Shown in pieces: positions 51,501 through 58,942 of a stretch of DNA of 64,000 bases. The stretch comes from Actinomycetota bacterium (GTDB lineage Bacteria; Actinomycetota; Acidimicrobiia; Acidimicrobiales; Ilumatobacteraceae). Below the pieces are notes generated by a model. That model saw only the letters and a list, made by a program, of their open reading frames with translations. It did no database searches and was not told where the DNA came from. How positions within the stretch are numbered: position 1 is the first letter of the stretch; each line of letters begins with the position of its first letter. Both the position numbers and the translations under genes were made by a program. The stretch is taken from the NCBI GenBank assembly GCA_016700055.1, contig CP064997.1, positions 2,480,001 to 2,544,000 of the forward strand. The letters are read 5' to 3'.

Positions 51501-52037
51501 CTCGCCGCGGTGCTCGACGAGCTCCTCACGGCGGTAGCCGCAGGCCACGAGGCGTGCCAGCAGGTCGTCGGGGTCGAGCACACCGCCGGCGTGGACCGTG
51601 ATCGGGCTGACGTCGACGGCGCCCGGGCCGAGGCGCTGGAGCAGCGCCCGAACACCGGCGACGACCACCATCGGTGTGCGCGCGGGGTCGCGGAGGCGCC
51701 ACAGCACCTCCAGCCGGCGACCCATCGTCTCGACGCTCGGGCTGACCCGCTCGAACGGCAAGGTCTCCCACGCGGGGAAGAGCAGTGCCTCACCGGCGGG
51801 CAGGAGCTGGGCCAGATCGTCGGTGAGCTGACCGGCCATCGTGCCGGTCGGGCAAGCGACGACGAGCGGGCGTCGGCCGGAGAGGGAGGCGAGGGCGGCG
51901 ACGGCGGTCGCGCGCGCGGGCTCGGCCACGGCGAGCACCGCGTCGGCGACGCCGAACAGCGAGGCGAGGGCGGGGTCGTCGCGCAGCAGCGGCGGCAACG
52001 AGGCCAGCTGGGCGAGCGAGGGCGACGGCGACGACAT
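48594..52037 (-). CDS. mfd: transcription-repair coupling factor Mfd
   Basis: An 1147-residue ATP-dependent translocase, standard length. It has a UvrB-like N-terminal module, a CarD-like RNA polymerase-interaction domain (FFEDLKPGNFVVHHQHGVGR), and a RecG-like helicase with Walker A CGDVGFGKTE near residue 636, DEEQ in VVDEEQRFGVQ, and the TRG region RVGRSGQRAYAY. Mfd removes stalled RNA polymerase at lesions and recruits UvrA. It sits between pth and the foldase gene, 24 nt from pth. Confidence 0.97.
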   Translation of the reverse strand: MSSPSPSLAQLASLPPLLRDDPALASLFGVADAVLAVAEPARATAVAALASLSGRRPLVVACPTGTMAGQLTDDLAQLLPAGEALLFPAWETLPFERVSPSVETMGRRLEVLWRLRDPARTPMVVVAGVRALLQRLGPGAVDVSPITVHAGGVLDPDDLLARLVACGYRREELVEHRGEVARRGAIVDVFPSTADAPVRIDLWGDEVDRLTTFSVNDQRSDRDLEEVEIFPARELLSSTAMRERAAALVGTEPWGREHWERLAEGAIFDGMESWTPWLSPDVTLLTDVLPATAKVVLVEPRRMRDRAHDLLAEEDDLARALASTWARDADKEFPRLHAEADRLLAGCGPTWSLVPVADSPDTAVLESTGWGPVVGDGQALTERLKGLLRDRYRVVVAADGEGSAQRIAQLLLDHDLDFTIVASPAGGAVPDLTRPGGAIVVAPLHRGCTIPSSRLALIAESDLTGRRRAHRTPRPRKREGLGFFEDLKPGNFVVHHQHGVGRYEGMVKRTIGGVERDYLLLAYKGGDKLYVPSDQIDAVRHYVGGESPALHRLGGADFAKAKGKVRSAVREVAHELVVLYQKRVHAPGHAFAGDTPWQHEMEDAFPFIETPDQRRAIDDVKSDMERPHPMDRLICGDVGFGKTEVAVRAAFKAIMAGKQVAVLVPTTLLATQHGNTFADRFAGYPIRVEVLSRFLTQAQARDVVAGLASGAVDCVIGTHRLLSEAVSFKDLGLLVVDEEQRFGVQHKELVKQLKTNVDVLTMSATPIPRTLEMSLVGIRDLSLLQTPPADRQPILTYVGEYDERVAVEAIRRELLREGQVFWVHNRVQSIDTCASRLRELVPEARIAVAHGQMDEGSLEQVVVDFWEGHFDVLVCTTIIESGIDMPTVNTLVVERADLLGLGQMHQLRGRVGRSGQRAYAYLFHPRDRTLTEEAYERLRTIGESTDLGSGFKIAMRDLEIRGAGNLLGQAQSGHIAAVGYDLYCQMVTEAVAEMKGEEVREPAEIKLDLPTDAYLPADYVTKEELRLEAYRRLAAVTTDAEVDDIRSEWEDRYGPVPGPAEALLAVGRLRAECHRLGLRDLSIASDQARLAPLELKVSETLRLRRLVRDAIYKEDQRQLVVPLRRGADPATFLVGLLRELIPPASGQ

Positions 52038-52061
52038 CGGCCGGGACGAGGGTACCGGCGC

Positions 52062-52682
52062 CTACGGGGCGTGGTGACGGGCCATGGCGGCCTCGGCACC
52101 CTCGGCGAGCAGTAGCTCGACGGCGTCGGCGGCCTCCTGCACGGCGACGTCGAGCAGCTCGCGTTCGCGGCGGGGGATCCGTGACAGCACGTGATCCGCG
52201 CCGCGTTCCTTGCTCGGGGGCTTGCCGACACCGATGCGCACCCGGACGAAGTCCTGCGTCTTCAGGTGGGCGGTGATGCTGCGCAGACCGTTGTGGCCGG
52301 CGAGGCCGCCACCCACCTTGATCCGCACCACGCCGGGGGCGAGGTCGAGCTCGTCGTGCACCACCACCGTTCGCCGCGGGTCGACGATGCCGTACCTGCG
52401 CACCAGCTTGCCGACGGCCTGCCCCGACTCGTTCACGTAGGTGAGGGGGAAGGCGAGCACGACCCGTTCGCCGCCGAGGCGGGCCTCGGCCACCAGCGCC
52501 TGGTCGCGCCCGGCCCGCAGCGTCTCGCCGCAGCGGCGCGCGAGCTCGACGACCACTTCTTCGCCGACGTTGTGGCGCGACCGCGCGTACTCCTTGCCCG
52601 GGTTCCCGAGACCGACGACGAGTGCGTCGAAGGGGGTGGAGCGTCGCTCGCCGTCACCTCGGCGGCCGCGCAGCAGCGCCAT
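52062..52682 (-). CDS. pth: peptidyl-tRNA hydrolase
   Basis: A 206-residue Pth. Active site residues are in VVGLGNPGKEYARSRHNVGEE (catalytic His after the Tyr/Arg segment), LTYVNESGQAV and VHDELDLAPG with the aspartate; GGLAGHNGLRSI is also conserved. It recycles tRNA from peptidyl-tRNA released by stalled ribosomes. It lies 32 nt after rplY, the gene order found in most Actinobacteria. An N-terminal basic extension of about 18 residues precedes the conserved start. Confidence 0.96.
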   Translation of the reverse strand: MALLRGRRGDGERRSTPFDALVVGLGNPGKEYARSRHNVGEEVVVELARRCGETLRAGRDQALVAEARLGGERVVLAFPLTYVNESGQAVGKLVRRYGIVDPRRTVVVHDELDLAPGVVRIKVGGGLAGHNGLRSITAHLKTQDFVRVRIGVGKPPSKERGADHVLSRIPRRERELLDVAVQEAADAVELLLAEGAEAAMARHHAP

Positions 52683-52714
52683 CTTCGGTGCTCACCTGGG
52701 CGCGTCGCCGGGCG

Positions 52715-53371
52715 TCACTCGCCGGCTTCGCCGCCCTCGGTCTCGCCGGCCGCGCCGGCTTCCTCGCCCTCGGCACCCTCGGCCTCTTCGGCGGCGGCTT
52801 CCTCTGCGGCCGCGGCCGACGGGAACATGACCGTCACGATCGCGAGGTCGGGGTCACCGGTCGGGGTGACGCCCTCGGAGAACGTGATGTCGGCGAGGCG
52901 GATGACGTCGTGCGGGGTGAGCGCGCTGATGTCGATCACGATCTCGTTCGGCATGTTCGCCGGCGTCGTGGTGACCTCGATCGAGTCGACGGCCGCGTCG
53001 ACGAGCCCGCCCTCGTCCTCGACGGCCTTCGCCGTGCCCTCGAGGCGGACGGGGATAGACACCGTCAGCTCCTCGCGCAGGTCGATCGTCAGGAAGTCGA
53101 CGTGGCTGACGGTGCGCCGCACCGGGTGCCGCTGGATCTCCTTCACGAGTGCGGGGTGCTTGGCACCGTCGACCTCGAGCGACAAGATGGTGTTGATCCC
53201 CGCCGGGCCGGAAAGCGCGAGGCGCAGCTCACGGCGCTCGACGGTGACCGACACCGGTGCCATGCCGAGGCCGTAGAGCACGCCAGGTACCAGGTCTTCG
53301 CGACGCAGCCGGCGCGAGGCGGCCGAGCCGAGGGGACGGCCGGTGGTGGCGACGAGCGTGGTCTCAGCCAT
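52715..53371 (-). CDS. rplY: 50S ribosomal protein L25/general stress protein Ctc
   Basis: A 218-residue long-form bL25. The N-terminal 5S rRNA-binding domain (TGRPLGSAASRRLRREDLVPGVLYG) is followed by the TL5/Ctc beta domain (GLVDAAVDSIEVTTTPANMP) and a very acidic, Glu/Ala/Gly-rich tail. The length is typical of actinobacterial Ctc. The ATG at 53371 lies about 50 nt after a TAGACT hexamer; a purine-rich AGAAAGAAG precedes the start. Confidence 0.95.
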   Translation of the reverse strand: MAETTLVATTGRPLGSAASRRLRREDLVPGVLYGLGMAPVSVTVERRELRLALSGPAGINTILSLEVDGAKHPALVKEIQRHPVRRTVSHVDFLTIDLREELTVSIPVRLEGTAKAVEDEGGLVDAAVDSIEVTTTPANMPNEIVIDISALTPHDVIRLADITFSEGVTPTGDPDLAIVTVMFPSAAAAEEAAAEEAEGAEGEEAGAAGETEGGEAGE

Positions 53372-53420
53372 GACGACGACTTCTTTCTGGCGATGGCAGG
53401 GGAACTAGAACCGGCTGGCG

Positions 53421-53426
53421 AGTCTA
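53421..53426 (-). promoter_or_regulatory. possible -10 of rplY
   Basis: TAGACT on the minus strand in the 112-bp gap between prs and rplY. It would give a leader of about 45 nt. No clear -35 is visible. Confidence 0.4.
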
Positions 53427-53483
53427 CGGTCGATGGCGACGGAATCGCCACCTGCCGCCTAGGGGCGAGCCCCGGGCCTTTGC

Positions 53484-54464
53484 TCAGGCTTGGTTCTCGC
53501 CGCCGAAGATCTCGCTGACGCTCGAGTCGTCGAACACCGCGGCGAGCGCATCGGCGATGATCTTGGCCACCGAGAGCACCTCGATCTTGTCGATCTGCTT
53601 CTCCGGCGGCAGCGGCACGGTGTTGGTCAGCACGACGCGGTCGATGCGTGAGTTCTTCAACCGGTCGACTGCGGGACCGGAGAGCACTCCGTGCGTGGCC
53701 AATGCCCACACCTCGGTGGCGCCGTGGTCGAGGAGCAGTTCGGCGGCCGACACGATCGTGCCGCCGGTGTCGATCATGTCGTCGGTGAGCACGCACTGAC
53801 GCCCGGCGACGTCACCGATCACGTCGAGGGCCTGGGCGATGTTCGTCGAGCCCTTCGGGCGGCGCTTGTACACGAACGCGATGTCGGCGTTCAGGTGCTG
53901 TGCCAGGCGCTCGGCGACCTTGATCCGCCCGGAGTCCGGCGAGACGATGACCGGGTCGTCGGCGTTCTCGCGCAGGTAGCCCTCGATCACCGGGAGCGCG
54001 GTGAGGTGGTCGACCGGGCCTTCGAAGAAGCCCTGGATCTGGCCGCTGTGGAGGTCGATCGACACCATCCGCTTCGCGCCGGCGGTCTTGAACAGGTCGG
54101 CGACGAGGCGGGCCGTGATCGGCTCACGTCCTTCGGCCTTGCGGTCCTGGCGGGCGTAGCCGTAGAACGGGCACACCGCGGTGATCCGCTTGGCCGAGGC
54201 CCGGTAGGCGGCGTCGATCATGATCAGCTGCTCCATGATCGAGTCGTTCACCGACCGCCCGTCGCAGCCGTAGTGGCTCTGCATGATGAACACGTCCGAG
54301 CCGCGGATCGACTCGACGAAGCGCGGGCGCACCTCGCCGTTCGCGAACTCGACGATGTTCGGGTGGCCGAGTTCGATGCCGAGGTGCTCGGCCACCTCCT
54401 CGGCCAACGCGGGGTGGGTGCGACCCGAGTAGAGCGCCAAGCGCTTGGTCGTGACCTTCTCCAT
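53484..54464 (-). CDS. prs: ribose-phosphate pyrophosphokinase
   Basis: A 326-residue PRPP synthetase. Recognised parts are LALYSGRTHPALAEEV, FANGEVRPRF, the flexible loop KRRPKG and the PRPP-binding TDDMIDTGGTI. It makes PRPP from ribose-5-phosphate and ATP, the substrate of upp in the nucleoside operon. The ATG at 54464 is preferred over 54482 because GGAGAGAG precedes it. It follows glmU as in mycobacteria. The glmU stop lies 14 nt upstream of this start. Confidence 0.96.
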   Translation of the reverse strand: MEKVTTKRLALYSGRTHPALAEEVAEHLGIELGHPNIVEFANGEVRPRFVESIRGSDVFIMQSHYGCDGRSVNDSIMEQLIMIDAAYRASAKRITAVCPFYGYARQDRKAEGREPITARLVADLFKTAGAKRMVSIDLHSGQIQGFFEGPVDHLTALPVIEGYLRENADDPVIVSPDSGRIKVAERLAQHLNADIAFVYKRRPKGSTNIAQALDVIGDVAGRQCVLTDDMIDTGGTIVSAAELLLDHGATEVWALATHGVLSGPAVDRLKNSRIDRVVLTNTVPLPPEKQIDKIEVLSVAKIIADALAAVFDDSSVSEIFGGENQA

Positions 54465-54478
54465 CGCTCTCTCCGTGC

Positions 54479-55609
54479 TCATTCGCCACGCCCAGCATAG
54501 AAGGGCCCGGTGGCGGCGGCCGCAGCGACGGTGGAACCGGGGGCGAGGTGAGCGAACGGACCGACGTGGCTTTCTTCGCCGATCTCGGCGTCACGCCCGA
54601 CGGTGTGCTCCACGGTGGCCCCGGAACCGACGACGCAATCGACGAGACGCGTGTCCGGCCCGATCTCGCAGCCGTCGCCGACCACCGTGCGCCCTTGCAG
54701 GATGGTGCCCGGGTAAAGGGTGACGTCGCGCCCGAGGGAGACGGTCACGTCGACGAAGGTCTGGCGGGGGTCGAGCATCGTCACCCCGTTCAGCAGCCAA
54801 TGCCGATTGGTGCGGGCCCGCAGCTCGCGCTCGGCCAGCGCGAGCTGCCAGCGGTCGTTCACCCCTTGGGTCTCGGCGGCTGGCGCCTCGACGGTGCTGA
54901 TCACGTGCCCCATGCCGGCGAGTACGCCGATCACGTCGGTGAGGTAGTACTCGGCCTGGGCGTTGTCCGGTGACACGTGGCGCAGGGCCGGGCCGAGCAG
55001 GTCGCGGCGGAACGCGTAGATGCTGGTGCACACCTCACGTACGGCGCGCTCGTCGACCGAGGCGTCACGTTCTTCGACGATGCGCAGCACGCGGCCGTCG
55101 CGGGCGCGGATCACGCGTCCGTAACCGGTCGGGTCGTCCATCGTGGCGATCAGCAGCGTGGCGGCGTTGTTCTGAGCCTCGTGCAACGCGACGAGCTCGT
55201 CGAGCGTGTCGGTGCGCAGCAGCGGCGTGTCGCCGGGGAGCACGATGATGGTCGAGGTGTCGTCGAGCTCGGCGAGGTCGGCGAGGTGGGCGTGGGGATC
55301 GTGAGGGTCGTGGTTGTGGCCGCGGAACCCGGAGAGCCCGACCATCGCCGCGTCGCCGGTGCCGCGCTGCACGGCCTGCTCGACGAAGGTCACGTTCGCC
55401 CAGCCCGGTGCCTCGGCCTGGATCTTCTTCGTGACCTGTTCGGCGCCGTGGCCGACGACGACGACGGTGCGCTCGATGTCGAGTGAGCCGAGGGCGTGGA
55501 TTACGTGCAGCACCATCGGCCGCCCGCAGATGAGGTGGAGCGGCTTCGGGCGCTCGGAGCGCATCCGGGAGCCCTCACCTGCGGCGAGCACGATCGCGGA
55601 CGTCGGCAT
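54479..55609 (-). CDS. glmU: GlmU uridyltransferase lacking the acetyltransferase active site
   Basis: A 376-residue protein against about 460-490 for full GlmU. The pyrophosphorylase domain is complete (IVLAAGEGSRMRSERPKPLH, and GDTPLLRTDTL with the metal-binding aspartate). The left-handed beta-helix begins (VSLGRDVTLYPGTILQGRTV) but ends at HLAPGSTVAAAAATGPFYAG; the arginine of LRPGT is also lost. The residues that bind acetyl-CoA and the catalytic histidine are beyond the stop. No other frame restores them and prs follows at once. It would make UDP-GlcNAc from GlcNAc-1-phosphate, with acetylation needing another enzyme. TAGAAC lies 7 nt before the ATG. Confidence 0.88.
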   Translation of the reverse strand: MPTSAIVLAAGEGSRMRSERPKPLHLICGRPMVLHVIHALGSLDIERTVVVVGHGAEQVTKKIQAEAPGWANVTFVEQAVQRGTGDAAMVGLSGFRGHNHDPHDPHAHLADLAELDDTSTIIVLPGDTPLLRTDTLDELVALHEAQNNAATLLIATMDDPTGYGRVIRARDGRVLRIVEERDASVDERAVREVCTSIYAFRRDLLGPALRHVSPDNAQAEYYLTDVIGVLAGMGHVISTVEAPAAETQGVNDRWQLALAERELRARTNRHWLLNGVTMLDPRQTFVDVTVSLGRDVTLYPGTILQGRTVVGDGCEIGPDTRLVDCVVGSGATVEHTVGRDAEIGEESHVGPFAHLAPGSTVAAAAATGPFYAGRGE

Positions 55610-55616
55610 GAGACCA

Positions 55617-55622
55617 GTTCTA
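55617..55622 (-). promoter_or_regulatory. -10-like hexamer of leaderless glmU
   Basis: TAGAAC on the minus strand, 7 nt from the glmU ATG and 38 nt downstream of the tRNA gene. The last base departs from TANNNT. Confidence 0.35.
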
Positions 55623-55659
55623 TCGCGCCGCGCCCGCCGTCCGGCGGCACACTCGGAGA

Positions 55660-55735
55660 TGGCTCCGGGGAGAGGATTCGAACCCCTATTCACGGGACCA
55701 AAACCCGCTGTCCTACCAAGTTGAACGACCCCGGA
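55660..55735 (-). tRNA. tRNA-Gln (anticodon UUG)
   Basis: A cloverleaf can be drawn: acceptor stem TCCGGGG/CCCCGGA, D stem GTTC/GGAC, anticodon stem GCGGG/CCCGT (one G-U pair) with loop TTTTGGT giving anticodon TTG, and a T arm with TTCGAAT. The 3' CCA is encoded (55660-55662 on the plus strand). It lies upstream of glmU on the same strand, the position of the glutamine tRNA in mycobacteria as well. Confidence 0.95.
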
Positions 55736-55805
55736 CCGACGCTCGCCGTGGCGCAGCTCCGGCCGGCAACGGTAGCGGCATTGGCCGACTGGTGCGGTGT
55801 CCCGG

Positions 55806-55811
55806 TAGCGT
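55806..55811 (+). promoter_or_regulatory. -10-like hexamer of the bS22-type gene
   Basis: TAGCGT, 10 nt before the ATG at 55822, with a weak TTGGCC -35 candidate 19 nt further up (55781-55786). No Shine-Dalgarno is visible. Confidence 0.5.
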
Positions 55812-55821
55812 GATCGGACTT

Positions 55822-55914
55822 ATGGGCTCGCTGATCAAGAAGCGCCGCAAGCGCATGCGGAAGAAGAAGCACAAGAAGATGCTGCGCCGGACGCGCCACC
55901 AGCGTCGTAAGTAG
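55822..55914 (+). CDS. AURKAIP1/COX24-domain protein, bS22-type small ribosomal protein
   Basis: A 30-residue, extremely basic protein: MGSLIKKRRKRM, a lysine stretch and a C-terminal TRHQRRK. This matches the actinobacterial AURKAIP1/COX24-domain family, whose mycobacterial member was found as protein bS22 in the 30S subunit. It is too short for many gene finders. It is convergent with ispE with a 6-nt gap and has its own promoter-like hexamer. The protein is a few residues shorter at the C-terminus than the usual 32-33. Confidence 0.85.
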   Translation: MGSLIKKRRKRMRKKKHKKMLRRTRHQRRK

Positions 55915-55920
55915 CCCTGC

Positions 55921-56667
55921 TCAGCCGACGGCGCGGGTGGTGAGCACCCGTGCACCGTCAAGTGCCTCGGCCAGGGCCCCGTGGCGTCCGACGAGGAACC
56001 ACGTCGCCCCGCTGCCGGCAAGGACCGGCTCGACCCCCGAGCCTTCCCTGATTCTGTCGCGCCATTCGGCCAGTTCCGGCGCCACCGCGAGCGCCGCCGC
56101 GGTGAGGTCGTTCGGGCCCCCACCGCTCGGGCCGCCGAGCTCGTCCCACGCCCGGTAGACGGCCGGCGTCGGTACCACGAGCGGGGGCACGACGAGCGTG
56201 ACCTCGAGCGGTTGGTACGGCAGCGGGTCGATCACCTCGCCGATCCCTCTCACCCGGGCTCGCCCGCCGACCAGGCAGAACGGCACGTCGGCACCGATCC
56301 CCGCCGCCGCTTCGAGGTCGCTCCATCCGGCCCAGCGCAGCACTGCGGCGGCGTCGGCCGAACCGCCGCCCAGCCCACCGCCGGGGGGGATCGCCTTGAA
56401 CACGTGCACCGCCGCGCGGCGCCCGCAGAGATCGAGCGCCCGGTTGACGAGGTTGCGTTCGTCGGTCGGCACGCCGGCCGCGTACGGGCCGTCGCACGAC
56501 ACGCCCGTCGCGCCGGGGGTGATCGCGACGGTGTCGCCGAGCGCGAGCGTGACCATCTCGGCGTCGATCAGGTGGTAGCCGTCGTCGCGCACGCCGGTGA
56601 TCCGCAACGAGAGCGTCAGCTTGGCGGGGGCGTCGAAGACGTCGTTGCCGATGAATGCGTCGCTCAC
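55921..56667 (-). CDS. ispE: 4-diphosphocytidyl-2-C-methyl-D-erythritol kinase
   Basis: A 248-residue GHMP kinase of the MEP isoprenoid pathway. The GHMP start APAKLTLSLRITGVRDDGYH, the ATP loop IPPGGGLGGGSADAAAVL, and a GADVPFCLVGG segment identify it. It is on the short side of the family (about 280-310), mainly through a shortened C-terminal domain. The start overlaps the rsmA stop (ATGA-type), so translation is coupled, as in mycobacterial rsmA-ispE. Confidence 0.93.
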   Translation of the reverse strand: MSDAFIGNDVFDAPAKLTLSLRITGVRDDGYHLIDAEMVTLALGDTVAITPGATGVSCDGPYAAGVPTDERNLVNRALDLCGRRAAVHVFKAIPPGGGLGGGSADAAAVLRWAGWSDLEAAAGIGADVPFCLVGGRARVRGIGEVIDPLPYQPLEVTLVVPPLVVPTPAVYRAWDELGGPSGGGPNDLTAAALAVAPELAEWRDRIREGSGVEPVLAGSGATWFLVGRHGALAEALDGARVLTTRAVG

Positions 56668-57497
56668 TGCCGATCAGCCTGCACCACGGCTGTGAGCCGG
56701 CCCCAGTCGGCCACGTCGAGCTCTTCGGCGCGGGCCTCCGGACGCACGTCTGCGGCGGCGAAGTGCTCCGCCGTGACGAGCCCGGCGAGCGAGCGCCGCA
56801 GCATCTTGCGCCGATGTCCGAAGCCGGCGCGCACGAGGGCGAACACGAGCTGGCGGTCGACGCCGGCATCCACCGCCGGTGCCGGGCGTCGCGTGATCTC
56901 GACGATCGTCGACATCACCTTCGGCCGGGGCATGAACACCGTCGGCGGCACGTCGCCGAGGAGCCGGGCCTTCGCCCAGTAGGACACCTTCACGCTGACC
57001 GCCCCGTAGGCGGGGTCGCCGGGGCCGGCGGCGAGGCGCTCGCCCACCTCGCGCTGCACCATCACGACCATCTTCTCGATCGCGGGAACCTTGTCGAGCA
57101 GATCGGCCACGAGCGGCGTGGCGATGTTGTACGGCAGGTTGGCGACGAGCATCCACGACGGCGCGCCAAGGAGTATCCCCGTCCAGTCTGCGTTCATCGC
57201 GTCGGCCTCGACGACGGAGGCGTTCGGGTTGTCGGCGAGCACCTCGGCGAGCACGCGCACGAGGCCGCGGTCGAGCTCCAGAGCGCGAACCGTCGCCCCC
57301 GTTTCGGCGATCGCGAGCGTCAGCGCGCCCAACCCGGCGCCGACCTCGACGACGTGGTCGTTCGGTCCCACACCGGCGAGGCGCACCATGCGTCGCACCG
57401 TGTTCGGGTCGACGACGAAGTTCTGGCCGAGAGCGCGGCTGGGTGCCAGCCCGTGCCGGGCGAGGAGCTCGGTCGCCTCTCGCCGGGAGAGGGTCAC
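56664..57497 (-). CDS. rsmA: 16S rRNA dimethyladenosine transferase
   Basis: A 277-residue methyltransferase (KsgA) that dimethylates A1518/A1519 of 16S rRNA with S-adenosylmethionine. ALGQNFVVDPNTVRRM, the SAM motif VVEVGAGLGALTLAI, and the NLPYNIATPLV target-base motif are clear. The GTG start at 57497 is 1 nt after the stop of the preceding gene. It is followed by ispE. Confidence 0.95.
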   Translation of the reverse strand: MTLSRREATELLARHGLAPSRALGQNFVVDPNTVRRMVRLAGVGPNDHVVEVGAGLGALTLAIAETGATVRALELDRGLVRVLAEVLADNPNASVVEADAMNADWTGILLGAPSWMLVANLPYNIATPLVADLLDKVPAIEKMVVMVQREVGERLAAGPGDPAYGAVSVKVSYWAKARLLGDVPPTVFMPRPKVMSTIVEITRRPAPAVDAGVDRQLVFALVRAGFGHRRKMLRRSLAGLVTAEHFAAADVRPEARAEELDVADWGRLTAVVQADRQ

Positions 57498-57498
57498 G

Positions 57499-58041
57499 TC
57501 ACCAGGACAGCTCGACCGGCAGCGGGGCGTCGATCAGGTCAGCGAGTTCCAAGAAGACGTCGGTGTGGAGCACGATCAGGATCTCGCCGTTCAACGGGGC
57601 GATCGACACGTTGTGGCACGTCGCCGTACGACCGTTGTCGACGTTGCGCACGGTCACCTCGGCGCCGAGTTGGGCGAGGGGAGTGGCGCAGGCTCGCTGC
57701 ATGCCGGGTTCGCCGAAGCGGCGGTAGTCGGCGATGGCAGGGATCACGTTCGAGACCTCGAGCGGCGGGACGTTGACGGCCAGCACGTCGGTCGGCGCGG
57801 GCAGCGTGGCGTCTGGTGCGCCGAGGAACGCCGGGTCGGCGGGCCCCGGGGACGCCTCCGGCGCGCTCGGCGCCTCGGTGTCGGCAGGTGCGGGCAAACC
57901 ACCATCGACCGCGGCCACCGCGACGGCGGCAGTACCGGGGGCGCTGTCGTCTTTCTGCATGAACCACAGCGCGGGCAGCGCGACCATCGACACCAAGGTG
58001 GCGAGGGTGATGCGTCGGCGGTCGGCTGCGTTCAGGGTCAC
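57499..58041 (-). CDS. secreted or membrane-anchored protein with RlpA-like double-psi barrel
   Basis: A 180-residue protein. A short cytoplasmic start is followed by a weak hydrophobic segment (ITLATLVSMVALPALWF), a Pro/Ala-rich linker, and from about residue 110 a domain that reads like the double-psi barrel of RlpA (EVTVRNVDNGRTATC...). The usual RVNDRGPF catalytic segment is not present. The gene takes the place that rpfB has in mycobacteria (between tatD and rsmA), but there is no lytic transglycosylase domain. GTG start. Confidence 0.6.
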   Translation of the reverse strand: MTLNAADRRRITLATLVSMVALPALWFMQKDDSAPGTAAVAVAAVDGGLPAPADTEAPSAPEASPGPADPAFLGAPDATLPAPTDVLAVNVPPLEVSNVIPAIADYRRFGEPGMQRACATPLAQLGAEVTVRNVDNGRTATCHNVSIAPLNGEILIVLHTDVFLELADLIDAPLPVELSW

Positions 58042-58116
58042 GAGATGGTCTCCACGCCCGGTAGGGGCTCGCGCGGCGCGGAGGTCCTTTGCGGTCCGCC
58101 CGCGGGGATGACCAAC

Positions 58117-58935
58117 CTAGGTATTTAGCAGGGGAAACGCAACTCGGGCGTTGGCCGAGGTCACCTCGGCGACACGCTGCGTGGTCAGCTCTTTCAAGTC
58201 GGCGATGGCTGCGCCGACGGCCGCGACGTACGCCGGCTGGTTGGGGCGTCCGCGGTGGGGGTGGGGGGCGAGGTAGGGGCTGTCGGTCTCGACGAGCAGG
58301 CGCTCGATCGGGCACAGCCGGGCCGCCTCGTGCACCTCGACCGCCGACGAGAAGGTGACGATTCCCGAGAAGCTCAGGAAAGCGCCGAGATCCAAGGCGC
58401 GCGTGGCTTGCGCGGGGCCCCCGGTGAAGCAGTGGAAGATGGTCTGCTCCGGTGCGCCCACGGCGGCGAGCACGTCGAAGGTGTCGTCCCACGCGTCGCG
58501 GGTGTGCACCACGAGGGGCAGCTCCAGTTCATGGGCGAGCTCGATCTGCCTGGCGAACGCGGCCCGCTGTGTCTCGCGCGGAGAGTGGTCGTAGAAGTAG
58601 TCGAGTCCGGTCTCCCCGACCGCCACGACGACGTCGCGGCGGGCTCCGTCGCCGAGGAGCCCGAGGATCGTGTCCACCCCGAACCTCGCCTCGTGGGGGT
58701 GCAGCCCGACCGTCGCCCACACGTCGTCGTGCTCGCTCGCGAGCTCGATCGCGCTCGCCGAGGTTGCCGCGTCGCAGCCGACGACCACCATCGTCGCCAC
58801 CCCAGCCGCACGGGCCGCGGCGAGCACGCCGTCGACGCCGTCGGGATGACGCGGGTCGTAGATGTGGCAGTGGGAGTCGGTCCAGCGCACGGCGCTCGTT
58901 CCGCTCTCGGCGGCCGTAGCACTCGTGGCGCTCAT
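58117..58935 (-). CDS. tatD: TatD-family DNase
   Basis: A 272-residue metal-dependent hydrolase. Metal-binding residues are in TDSHCHIY, GETGLDYFYDHSP, PLVVHTRDA, IFHCFTGG and ETDSPYLAPHPHRG, the full TatD set. These are 3'-5' exonucleases involved in DNA repair and RNA turnover. It follows metG by 7 nt, as in mycobacteria. Confidence 0.93.
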   Translation of the reverse strand: MSATSATAAESGTSAVRWTDSHCHIYDPRHPDGVDGVLAAARAAGVATMVVVGCDAATSASAIELASEHDDVWATVGLHPHEARFGVDTILGLLGDGARRDVVVAVGETGLDYFYDHSPRETQRAAFARQIELAHELELPLVVHTRDAWDDTFDVLAAVGAPEQTIFHCFTGGPAQATRALDLGAFLSFSGIVTFSSAVEVHEAARLCPIERLLVETDSPYLAPHPHRGRPNQPAYVAAVGAAIADLKELTTQRVAEVTSANARVAFPLLNT

Positions 58936-58942
58936 AGCGGGC

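Noticed and set aside
55623..55724. A plus-strand frame ending GRGFEPLFTGPKPAVLPS
   Set aside because: This is translation across the tRNA-Gln gene on the other strand, a common false gene end.
57499..58041. Annotating this gene as rpfB because of its position
   Set aside because: There is no transglycosylase, G5 or DUF348 domain; only position agrees.
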